In this document: positions 42,001-52,328 of the stretch, piece after piece
How positions within the stretch are numbered: position 1 is the stretch's first letter
How the letters are laid out: every line of letters begins with the position of its first letter
Assembly (NCBI GenBank): GCA_019775845.1
Contig: JADQAV010000020.1
Span: forward strand, 1 to 64,000
Source of the DNA: Myrmaecium sp. VS I D KN 1
Lineage: Eukaryota > Ascomycota > Dothideomycetes > Valsariales > Valsariaceae
DNA: 64,000 bases
Reading direction: 5' to 3'
Program-made: the position numbers and the translations under genes
Notes under the pieces: model-generated
Told to the model about the DNA's origin: nothing
The model's input: only the letters and a program-made list of their open reading frames with translations
The model's database searches: none

Positions 42001-42927
42001 TGCCCGAGATGGCCATCGGAGGCATTGTCCTCATCTCTAGTGGAGCTCGTTCGCGTCCGCCTGTCCGTCCCCGACTTCACTAGCTCGATACGCTCAAGCC
42101 CTCCCAAGGAATCCACCCTTGGTTGGTGCCAGTCGCTCAGCATGTGTCAATTGCCGTTTTCGGGACGTGTTCTTCTAGCCTCCAGTCTCGATTCCTCTGC
42201 GTGCGGCCGGACTCAGGGTGTTGATGTTTTGGCATAATGAACATCAACAGTTGAAGCAAATGACAACAAAGCGACCGTTGCTAGCTACTTGCTAGGAAGA
42301 ACCGGACTGCTTTTCCATTATCAAAGTCGAACTCCAGGAATTCCTTTACCTCGGGCCCTCTGCACCTGCGTCATGATGCATTCAGCATGCAAAAAGCAAA
42401 GAAGACGTTGGAGACGATGGCGCAGCTTGTTGATGGCAGAGACGCGTGTGGGGGATCAACAAACGACAGGTTCACGCGCAGTGTGCGGAGATCGCCACCA
42501 GGGAGGCCCTTGCCAGTTCCGGCCCGCACGCGTTAAGGGCCCGAAAGTGTGGGGCTCCATGCAGCTACGCAGTAGGGTAGGGCGCCCTCAACCAAATCCT
42601 CAGGACGCGGGACCCAGACGGACGACAGATTGGCGAGCCAGATCTTCTATTCGTTCTTCTGCCTCCTACCAAGGGAACAAAGTTCAGGGAATAGTGGGGA
42701 GCATGACCATCGTTCTATCCCGCTCCCGATCATACCTTGGCCCCTACAGAGCATTATATCTGGTCCATCCGCAATTTCCAGAGAGACTTGCTGACGGGTC
42801 CTCTCATTTCCTCCCAGGTTGTGATGTGTGAGTGAACGCAAGTACCTTCATTGGTATCCCGCCTGCACCCTTGCCCGTCATTTGCCGTCGTGCAGTGCAA
42901 TCTCCCTTGCTTTCACTCCCGCTCACA
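39081..42927. other. Gene-poor, lower-GC region, 3.8 kb
   Basis: No gene could be supported. 39080-39850 is the most AT-rich part of the window, with TAGATAGATAAATAAA-like text near 39765. 40250-40770 differs sharply: it is purine/pyrimidine-patterned, contains the palindrome CTACGCGTAG (about 40594) and is open over 174 codons on plus and over several minus frames, though without protein character. 40800-42240 has mixed composition and only short, overlapping open stretches. The last 100 bp are the leader of the rhodopsin-domain gene. Decayed repeats are possible, but no ends could be defined. Confidence 0.5.
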
Positions 42928-44949
42928 ATGCCCTCAAGTCCTTTTGGACGCGCGCCGCAAGGCGTCGACCTCACCGAGGACAGGAGCGCCAGCATTATCG
43001 GTGCCTCCAGCACGTTGTGTGCACTCGGGACGCTGGCTGTGATCTTCAGATTTATGGCACGGAGGTCTCACAAGGATGCTAAGGCCAAGTATGCCATCGA
43101 TGACTATCTCATCCTTGCGGCACTGGTAAGTCTACGGAACTTCATGACTTCACCCGGGATTCAGGCTTACAAACTCTGTATAGGTTTTCTCCTGGGGGAC
43201 GGCTCTATGCTGCTTCATCAGTGTTCACTACGGCAATGGCCGTCACGTCTGGGCCGTGTCTACAGGCGACTTCGTGGGCCTCTGGCAGGTGGGAGTGCGA
43301 TCCAACTCTGCCGGCAATTGGACGCTGACTCAATCTAGATCTATTTTGCCGACGTGTCTATCTACGCCACTGCGGTTACTGTAACCAAGCTCTCCATCAT
43401 CCTGTTTTACTACCGCATTTTCCAACAGAAACGTATTCTCATCGCTTGCACGGCATTGAGTATCACGTATTGGGTGATTGTCGTGGTGATCATGCTCGGT
43501 GGCTGCCAGCCTCTGTCGTTCTTCTGGACGAAGCACAGTGATCCCAAAGGAGCGGGGGCACCCCAGAACGGCTATTGCCTTGACATGCCCCGGTTCATCC
43601 TTGGAAACGGCATTGCTGCCATGCTGATTGACGTGGTCATCCTGGTTTGTCCTATTCCGACGCTCTGGAAGCTGAAGATCCCGCAATCCCAACGATTCGC
43701 GGTCGTTTCGATCATGCTATTGGGTGGCATTGTCTGCATTGCTTCGATCTGCCGCATCGTCGCGATTGGAGAACACGTCAAGTCTAAAGACCTCACGTGG
43801 ACCGTTGCTCCGGTGCTTATCTGGTCCTGCGTGGAGCCATTCGTTGGGATAATATGCGCATGCCTGCCAACCTTCGCGCCCCTCATGCGACGTTGGCTAT
43901 CGAACGGGCAATCCACTTACACCATCAACGGCACAGTGCGGACAATCTCTTACCAGCATGCACCCGTATCGCCTACGACGCCCCGTACGCCAATGACCCC
44001 GAATGCGAAAGGACCCCTTATGTCTACGATCGAAACCCACATGCGCGGCCGCTCGCTTCACCGTTCCGATGAGCTTCCATCTACAGCTCTCACCTTCCCC
44101 ACCCCTCCTCCGAAGACGCGCGCCCGAAAGGACAGCACACGCACCAGTGGCTCCACCACTCTCATCGCCAATGTCCTTCCGCCGACGCCACCAAGCTGTC
44201 GCAGTGGTGCCACGTTGTCCAGTCCAGAGTGCCCAGAGACTCCTTCCGAGCGCAACTCCCGTGTCCGAAGAAGCAGGTCCAGCATGGCGCTTCCCACCCC
44301 TCCGCTGTCTACTCCCACAACCTCCCGACCACCAACTCGCTTGTCCCTCTTCCCAATCGTGCGCTCCGCCTCTCGTCGTCTGGACCGAAGCCGCAGCCGC
44401 CGCCGCAGAGAAGAGGGTCGTCGCCGTCTTCCGAGTGAGGATTTGAATGCCATGGTCCGTGAGCGTGCTGGAAGCAGGCAGAGGCCCGAATATCTTGGAC
44501 CTCATGATCCGAACCAGATGGATCGAATTCGGGAGTCGACCTATAACCTGGATGAGCTAGTTGCTGACGAGCATGACATGACGCCGATGCGCCTCGCCGC
44601 TGCTCGCAACGACTGGGCAGCCGTGGAGCGCGAAGCGCTTGGTGGCATGCCCCTCGGTGCTTCTTTCGTCAGGCCATACGCTAGCACTGGACATAGTCGG
44701 GACCCCAGCAGGGAGTCTTGGCTGGACCTCACGCCGCGGATGGACCTTGGTAGCTGGGGCGGGCTCAGTGGATATGGCAGAGATGAAGAGGAGGGATACT
44801 TTGGCAAGGAGGCCATGGAATACTACGGCGAGGGCCCGGTGGAGATCGATCACGCGGAGTGGGAGATGCAAAGTCTGCCGGCTTCGAACAATATCTTCGT
44901 GCAGGAGGAGGTTGAGATTGACTGGAGCCGGCCAGGTGACCATCACTGA
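42928..44949 (+). CDS. Fungal rhodopsin-domain (PTH11-like) integral membrane protein, 637 aa
   Basis: Exons are 42928-43125, 43184-43288 and 43339-44949, with introns of 58 and 50 bp, all phase 0. The first half carries about seven membrane helices of the fungal 'rhodopsin domain' family. Examples are ASIIGASSTLCALGTLAVIF, VSIYATAVTVTKLSIILFYY with YRIF, CTALSITYWVIVVVIMLGGC, the FILGNGIAAMLIDVVILVCP helix with PIPTLWKL, FAVVSIMLLGGIVCIASICR and WTVAPVLIWSCVEPFVGIIC with CACLPTF. The family-typical ISVHYGNGRHVW loop is created by splicing. The second half (residues about 310-637) is cytosolic and disordered, rich in Ser/Pro/Arg (PRTPMTP, DRSRSRRRREEGRRR). It ends in an acidic region with NNIFVQEEVEIDWSR. 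Related proteins include plasma-membrane receptors of the PTH11 class, but this one lacks a visible CFEM domain. Ligand unknown. Confidence 0.9.
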
Positions 44950-47842
44950 GGAAGGGTGTTGAAGCAACCTTTTCCATCTCTCGTTCTTCCATGGAGGCTT
45001 TCTCGATTCTCGCCCTCTCCTTCCGATGAGACCACTCGCAGCCTGGCGTTCTATACCCCCCGGTGGGCATTTTCATTCTTCTTCTTCTTTCACTGCGGCT
45101 TGGACAACAGCGCCATGGGCGCCCACGCTTTTTCATTTTTAACGACTTTTACGACATGACGGCATGAGGTGTTGGGAGTTCATGATTTTTCTGTTTCCTA
45201 GGGGCGGTTTTTCTGTCTTTCTGGTGTTATGGGCCGGGGTTCTAAAAAAGAGGAGGGTTTTCATTGGCATGGGGTGGATGAGTTCGGATGAGTTACGAGT
45301 CTACGGGCGGGTGGGCGGGCTCATGATTGATGTGTCATGAGCATGTGCACGAGACATGAGCATGGGTAGAGGAACGACGGAACGGGAGCTATGCTGGGAT
45401 GACGGACGAACGCAAGAAGTCATGGGCACAAGAGCTACGGTCATGATGGATGACGGATGCAGACCCAGGACTGATGGCTGATGATAGATGGCTGATGGCT
45501 GATGGTTGACGGCATCACGGATTCATGGATCACGGCTGGATGTCCTCAACGGCTCTCACGGTGCTGGACGTGTTTATGGAAGTATGTATATCACGCGCTT
45601 ATGCAGCTATAGGTATCTCACGACCGCAACAAATATTATCACCAACGATCATAGAAGAACATCTCCCCATCTTAATTCCAAAGCAGGTGAAAACACAGCA
45701 TACCTCAGCTCCTCCGGACATCGCTCCGATGCCGCCCGGGAAGGTGCCTATACCGGTATGTTTGTATACATCCCATCGCTTTGTATACGGACCCATCCAT
45801 AACGACGCGTCCTCCAACCCAAACCAAACCAAAACACAGCCTTGCGCGCGCACCAAATATAGCCGATCGGGAGGTGAGGTGGGGGATGAAGTGGGGGACA
45901 TGGGCGGGGCCGAAACGGATAGAGTTCGCGTCCTTAGCGCGCCTCTCTCCACTTCTATTCAGGTACCGGGCACACTAGGTACTCAGGTACCTGACCCCAC
46001 TGCGTTTTCAATCCCACCTCCGCTCTACATACTCCATAAACCCCCACCTCACCTTGACCCCACTCGAATCGCATCGCATCATCGACCGTTGGGTGCGGCG
46101 AAAAATATACATAGAGGGATAGAGATTGGTCTAGCTTGTTTTGGGGGAGGGGGAGGGGGAGGGGAATGGGCCCGAGGAGAGGGGTGAGATGCTGTGGGCG
46201 ATGTAGTCCATACTACCTAGCTATGTACACTGTGATCGTGTAGTTTCTTCTTGCTTTGAAAGGAAATGCGAGGTTAGGTACGGAGTAGGAGCGGGGTCCC
46301 TTTTCTTTAGAGGTGCTCCTCTACCAGGCTCTTTTGTCTTTGCATTTGCACGGGTGTGGAGGAGTTAGTGAGAGAGAGCGATGGAGGTTGGCTGTGGCTG
46401 TGATCGTGGTTGTGGCGGCATGATCTTCAATACCAGGTCCCATGTGGCATTGCAAGGATATCCGAGACGGAAGGGTGAAGGAGACACGCGACACCTTTGT
46501 TCCCTTGTTTCCTTTGCTTTTTTTTTTTTTTTCTTTCCATCTTACCCTGCTCTATTTTTCTGCTCAACGAACCTTAACTCCTTGTATCTAGACTAGAAGA
46601 GAAGGGAAAGATATTCCCCAGTGAAGGGGTTTGGTCCTGGATCGACAGGGACGCGGGAGATATGCGGGCGATGAAACCCGGATCTCCAAGTTCCTCTGCC
46701 CCTGCTTTCCTCATTACCGGGCTCCGGGAGGAGGAGGGAGGAAGGAGAGGCACGGAGCTGATAGTCTCCGCTTAAACCTCGCGTGAGCGAAAGCCCTTCT
46801 CCTTCCGTGCAGTGGTAGTTACATCGAGGCCAAAAGCGAACGCGCGGTTGTCTCTCAAGCCGTCTGAAAAACGCTGGGATGTCCCTAGCGGATTCTCCTC
46901 CGACGAAGTTCCCCGAGGAGGATTGATTAGTCACCTAACATCCACAATGCGAGGCTCTACCTTACGGCAAAGCACGGCAGAGCGGCTTGACCGGCAAAAG
47001 GGGAAAAAAAGCAAAGCGTTCCGCTTCTTTCTTCCTACCCCTCCGGAAGGACGTCAAGAAGCTGGAAAACCTTTTCCTTGCGGAATTTTTTGATGTGCGC
47101 TTTCAGCTGCCGTGGAGAAGGAAGGGAGAGCGGGGTGACGCGCTTTTCTCCTGCCCGTTCCATCGTTCCCGAGCCGTTTGGTTCCTGGCGTGTTTTTAGG
47201 GGCGCTCCTTGGGGATGGGAGGGATGACTGATCCGTGCTTCACGTCCGAATGGGGCAGGGTGGGTTGCGTATGGGTTGATCATTGTTAGGTTCACATCGG
47301 TCGTTGTGCATAGCTTCGCCTCTTCGAGGGAGAGGAAGTGTTGGCGACAGCCGGTATCGTCCTCGCCCTTGGCAGTTGACAGCACGAGGCTGGACAGTTG
47401 TGCAATGACCTTGCCAATGTCGAGGAGAGTTAGAGAGCATCGGGCCTGATGTGAAGATAGAGCACCGAAGCAAGGGGTATAAGAGCAATCCAAAATGGCA
47501 TAGTGCAGAGCACGGGAATGCCGTATTGGCATGTTGTGTTCATCAACAGCGGACGGCATCGAACTGTGAAAGTTCAGCATTTTTCCCCTCATGACAGCTC
47601 TGAGGCGAGATGCTCTAGCCGTGGAGACGGTCTTGAAGGTGGCGAGGAACCGTCTCAATTGTAACGTCCAGTCGGTCAGCGGAAGCTTGATCACTGAGAA
47701 CGTGAGTAGTATCCAGAGAGCTACCAGTATTCTACACTCAGCGCTGGATGAGTCATGCCATCACATCTATCATCAATCATCACATCGTTGATGGTCCACC
47801 TGGGTCCATCTTCCAACCCTAGGCGGAGCCTGCCCAAGATCC
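44950..47842. other. Convergent, gene-free region, 2.9 kb
   Basis: Lies between the rhodopsin-domain gene (+) and the UBX gene (-). It holds ATGAGCATG-type repeats (45300-45365), a GGCTGATGAT tandem (45471-45510), several GGTACCTGA/TAGGTA motifs around 45960-46000, a T-run (about 46519-46531) and a compositionally distinct block at 46600-47220. A 219-codon minus-strand open stretch (47035-47694) spans part of that block, but I do not recognise a protein. Confidence 0.5.
45471..45510. repeat. (GATGGCT)n-type degenerate tandem
   Basis: Four imperfect copies of a GCTGATG/GATAGATG unit in the intergenic region downstream of the rhodopsin-domain gene. Confidence 0.7.
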
Positions 47843-48933
47843 TTACTTGGCAATGAGCGCAGCACTCGGCAACCAGCCAGCTTCCTTCACAGTCATGCCG
47901 AAATCCGTTTGATCCCAAGTCTTCTTGGGAAAGGTCTGGGTGAAGTTGTTGACTTGCGTTCCGTTCGCTTCAGCAACCGCATGAGCGACCTCAAAGAGCG
48001 TGGTCTCGGCAGGGAAAGTCTTCGTAACAACACCTCCTGGAGTCTGAAGCCGTAGACGAGCCTCTGTGTACGCGGATGCAGGTTTGCTAGTGACCGGGCC
48101 TGAGGAAGTGGGACCAGCTGGCTCGTTGGCCGGAGCGGGAGGTGCTTGGCCAGCCCGGGCAGCCTTCGCTTCTTCGGCCTTTCGTCGTCGTTCTCTCTTA
48201 TCTTCTTCAATCTTTGCCAGTGTGCTCTTGAGGTGCTCAGCATCTTTCTTCTTCTGTCGTCTCTGCTCTTGGACCTCTTTCTCCGCTTGTATCCTTTTAA
48301 GCCGGGCCATAGCTTCTTCGTTGTCTTTCTTCGCACTGTTACGGATCCTCTGAGTGGCGTTAGCCTTATCACAACCATTGGGTTTCCTAATCGTCTTACA
48401 AGGTTCTCTGCCTCATGTATCTTGTCCTGCTTCTCTTTTTCCGCACGCCTTGCGGCCGCCTTGGCTTTCAACTCCTCCAACCGCTGTTTTTTCTCCTCTT
48501 CGGTAAGCGGCGCGATCTCCTCAGTGGACTCGGCGAAATCTGAATGTCCTCTTCGGGCAGGTCAGTTAATCGTATGGGTAAGTCGGACAGGCTCTACTGA
48601 CGATTTGTTTGCGTGAAACTGGAGAAGGTCTACCGTTCTGAATTTCTTCCCGCACTCGTTGCACATCCAGCTGCTTGGGGCCTTGCCGGCTTGAATCGCA
48701 TCTTCGGAGGCTTCAGCGGCGTCATCAGAATTATCGGCTATGATCTCTCCGATGGATTTATCCTGATTCTTTTCCAGCCAATCCAAAGCTTCCTGCACTG
48801 GCTTCCTGTTAGCAGAGCGGTCATGAGAGGCGGCGCATGGTTGCGTACGGTTGCCAGTCTTCTTAGCAGCGATCTCCGCCCGATCCTTGTCAAAGCCCAT
48901 ATCTATGAGCTGCTCCAGGTCTGATGTACCCAT
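47843..48933 (-). CDS. UBA / C2H2 zinc finger / UBX-domain protein (UBXN1-like), 312 aa
   Basis: A probable p97/Cdc48 adaptor linking ubiquitylated clients to the ATPase. Four exons are inferred: 48849-48933, 48602-48797, 48400-48550 and 47843-48349, with introns of 51, 51 and 50 bp and exact phase. Residues 1-40 form a UBA domain (LEQLIDMGFDKDRAEIAAKK, then splice-restored TGNLQEALDWLEKNQ). Residues 74-96 are a C2H2 finger (Cys74, Cys77, His90, His96; CNECGKKF...HANKSGH). The last His appears only when the acceptor CCCGAAG is used. Residues 100-215 are a long charged coiled coil. The C-terminal 85 residues are the UBX domain (ARLRLQTPGGVVTKTF, FTQTFPKKTW, WLPSAALIAK). The order UBA-ZnF-coil-UBX matches fungal UBXN1/SAKS1-like proteins. 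It is divergent from the VAP gene. Confidence 0.93.
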
Positions 48934-49702
48934 GCTGAAGATGTATTCGGGGTGTAGGGCGGAATGTCAAGTGTTGATGAAGTGAGTGACAGCAAGGCAG
49001 TAGCTAGTTTTAGGTAGATGTAAACAGCCTGAAGAAGAGACGGTTTAGCAAGATGATTCGAGCAGCGCAAAATAAACTAACGTGCTCTAGGTGATTGAGT
49101 ATGAAGGGTTCGGATTTACATACCGCGCTTTCGATCTCTGAATGTCTGGCGATGTTCGACATCGTGCGTCACAGGTGCTGACATGCAAGCTGGAAGTGGT
49201 CTGTGCGCTATGCCCTGCACCGAAATGAAGCCTCAAAAGGATCATCAAATTCAGTGGTTTAACATATAGGTTCAGTTGCTAATCACTCTATGTCTCAGGT
49301 TGTAGGCCGAAATCAATATCTTGACCCGTGAGTCTTACGAAAGCACTTTTGCAGATATATACAATCTGTTAGAGCGGAAGTTTGCGTGCAGGTTGCGAGC
49401 CTTGGAGTTCTTAGTCAGCCAGGCGCATTATCGCTACGGTGACCTCACAACTCTCCCTTGACAGCACGCACATTCAACTGTTTCATGACCTTCGCACCCC
49501 TTTACACCTGACCTGCACCTTTCAACCGCTCCACGTCACACGAAGCTGCAGCTCGACATCTTTCGCACTCGCTGCCGTACAGTCCGCGCCTCTATAATCG
49601 AAGCGCACCTTCCCGCGTCAACAGGCCATTCCTCATCAACCCTCCTCCAGTCCTGTACACAGAGAAGAACGCGGAAGTCGCAATACTTCCAAAGTCGCCA
49701 TT
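48934..49702. other. Divergent promoter region, UBX / VAP, 769 bp
   Basis: Shared upstream region of two housekeeping genes. A pyrimidine-rich leader precedes the VAP start (about 49440-49700). No specific site was recognised. Confidence 0.5.
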
Positions 49703-50859
49703 ATGTCGGTTGAGATCGATCCCGTGGAGCTTGGCTTCAGGCGTACGTCCCACAGGGGTATGTCAGTCTAGAGTAACAGTGTCGCTGACAAACGCAGGCC
49801 CTTTCCAGACTGAAGTATCCCAAATCCTCCGCCTAAGGAACCCTCACCAAGACCCAGTCGCCTTTAAGGTCAGTGTTGAAAAGGGTACCTGCTTTTACTT
49901 CAGACTAACCAGTTCCTACAGGTCAAGACGACTGCTCCGAAGCAGTACGTGATCACAAATCTTCGTTGCACAGAGCGATATAATGACTTCGCGCTTCTAG
50001 ATATTGCGTCAGACCCAACTCTGGTCGTATTGAACCTGGGGATGAAGTCCAGGTCCAAGGTACATTGATTACGAGGATGCAAACGAGATACACTACTGAC
50101 ATAGTTGGATCCAGTGCTCCTGCAAGCGATGAAGGAAGACCCCCCGCTTGACGCCAAATGCCGCGACAAGTTTCTCGTCCAGTCAGTCGCCATAACTGCA
50201 GACATGGAGTACACCAGCGTCGCGCAAATCGTAAGGCCCAGTCGAAGCGCGTTTGTATATGTGCCGCGCTGACGTATCGCGCATAGTGGTCTCACATCGA
50301 GCAAACCAATAAGTCTGCTATCCAGGAAAAGAAGATTCGCGTAATTTTCTTGCCTGCCGAGGGCTCCGTCTCAGCATCCAGCCCTCAGTCTACGAAGACG
50401 AACGGGGCTAGCTTCTTGTCCGAGCAGCGCTCTCCTTCTCCCGAAGCCGTCACCCCTCAGAGGGCGTCCACAGCGCAGCCTGTCGGGGCCGTCTCCCGCC
50501 CCGAATCCCGTCCTGCGGATAATAGGCACCTTGGTGATGCGGTCAACTCTGCGCACAACCCATCGACCGCTTCCTCTGCGATGTCTTCTGCGACAACTGC
50601 GATCGCAAACAGCGTCCCCACGTCGGCTGACGACGTGAAAGCCCAACTTGCGGAAGCACAGGCTCAGATCTCGAAACTGACGCAGCAGCTTCAAGGTCAG
50701 GGCCTGAGACAACGGAAGCCAGAGACCGATTCCAGCAATACCAAGGGTGAAGCTCCCACAAGCTTGGGTGTCTTGCAACCTCCTGCCACTGGCGTCCCCG
50801 TCCAGGTTGTGGCAGGGTTGTGCCTGCTCAGCTTCCTTCTCGCCTACTTCTTGTTCTAA
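49703..50859 (+). CDS. SCS2: VAP / Scs2-type ER membrane protein (MSP domain), 293 aa, six exons
   Basis: A tail-anchored ER protein that recruits FFAT-motif proteins to membrane contact sites. Exons are 49703-49742, 49798-49868, 49922-49944, 50001-50059, 50115-50230 and 50287-50859. They sum to exactly 294 codons. The MSP domain spans residues 1-125: SVEIDPVELGFRRPFQTEVS, LRLRNPHQDPVAFKVKTTAP, KQYCVRPNSGRIEPGDEVQV and LLQAMKEDPPLDAKCRDKF are nearly diagnostic for fungal VAPs. KVKTTAPKQYCVRPN holds the FFAT-binding face and depends on a 23-bp micro-exon. A Ser/Pro-rich linker, a coiled coil (VKAQLAEAQAQISKLTQQLQ) and a C-terminal membrane anchor (VVAGLCLLSFLLAYFLF) follow. It is head-to-head with the UBX gene. 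Confidence 0.96.
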
Positions 50860-52328
50860 TATCCAGGGCACGCCCTGTATCGGCTTATGACGAACCCTTA
50901 CATCCCAATGCCGACCTGCGATTATGCGCTCCTTGCTTTATCACCACTCATGTGGCATGTGGGAACGGAGCCAAAAGCCTCTTTACTCTTCGATCCTGCG
51001 TGGAGGTTTTCGTCAACATGTGGCGATAACACGAACGGACCTTGCGCCGTTTCCTTTTGTTGAATCAGGTGTCGCGCCTGACTAGGGTTCTTTCTGGTCT
51101 AACGTCGGAACAAGCAAACCGGGGTTTTGGGATGGATACACATATCTTCGTTTGAGTCTCCTTTTCAACACCACCATCACCATGACGACGTTCAAAATTC
51201 TCTTTGTATATCGGGGGTTCGAGTGGAGAGAAGATTCTTTTGAGTATCGAACTCTCTGACGCTACACCCAGCTTGTTCTTCTCTTTTCTTTGCCCCTTTT
51301 CCTTTCCACGTTGCTGCTTCTTGTTATCTCCTTCTTCTTCGCCTCCTCCTGTTCGATATTCTATTCCATCACCACCCTTGTTTTTCCCCCGTCTTGCCCC
51401 TTTTTGGAATGCAGCGTAATCACTATTGTATTGCGAACCACAAGATATGCCTTGCGACTCGGTCATGATCGCGTGCAAATCAGAACGCTTAGCTTCCTCG
51501 TCGCCTATACCCTATAGGCCCGTGACGCGCCGGTGGCCGGCTGCGTGTCGCGGATATTTTGCGGAATGGCAGCGCGTAACCACTGCTGGAAGCTGAGGAT
51601 CACTTCCGCACTGGCACCGATCTTAACTTCCTTGTGAGTCCGACTAATGTCAGGCTTGGTCTTGGGAGGGTCTCTTGTGGAGACTGCGACTTGAATAGTC
51701 CGTGCGTGCGAGGGCCGGGGCCCGCGGGGCAGGCTGTGTCACCGCGATTACAGAGTGACTGCCGTGATTGAGGAGAATATCTGAGAAGTTCGGCTTACTT
51801 TAAGCTGGACGAACTGATCATCCGCTCAAGTAAGAAGGGCACATCAGTGCATTTTGAACAAGGTACGGGCAATCGGTAAGTCATATAGATACTAGTACCA
51901 GATATAACAGACATCCTCCAGACTGAGCGAGTAATAAAACTTTGGCGTGCCGTTGAGATCAGCAGCGCAGTATTTACTGTAATCATAAGGCTGGAGTCCA
52001 TTTATTCTACTTCCTACTTCAAGCCTATATTAGTAGATAGTTGAGGTAGGCTATTAATGATACTGTAGTTATCCAGGGGGCCTTACAACTGGAGTCGCTT
52101 CATTCGTTCATCTATCCTCCGTTCCCGCGGGACCATCTTATCCTGCGTCCAGATGCTGTCACTTTAGCGCGGGGCAAAATGCCACCCCGAAGCCGGCCGG
52201 GCGTGAAATTGTTCTGAGTCAAACCAGCGCCGAGCAATCCCGTCACTTCCTTACCTCAATACCTCCTCGACTCGCTCAATTGCCTCTTCACAAGCATTCC
52301 CCGAGCGTTTCCTTGACGAGTCGCAAAC
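50860..52328. other. Intergenic, 1469 bp, upstream of asparagine synthetase
   Basis: The left half is T/C-rich 3' sequence of the VAP gene (51240-51400). The middle is mixed and partly AT-rich (51870-52060). The right end is a promoter with a Gcn4/CPC1-type site (52215-52221). No gene was supported. Confidence 0.55.
52215..52221. promoter_or_regulatory. Gcn4/CPC1-type site TGAGTCA
   Basis: The heptamer TGAGTCA lies 108 bp upstream of the asparagine synthetase ATG. It is the consensus of the bZIP activator of general amino acid control (Gcn4 in yeast, CPC1/CpcA in filamentous fungi), and amino-acid biosynthetic genes are the known targets. Seen in sequence; binding is inferred. Confidence 0.65.

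Noticed and set aside
47035-47694. 219-codon minus-strand open frame
   Set aside because: Crosses an abrupt composition boundary near 47220 and has no recognisable motif. Kept only as part of the odd-block observation.
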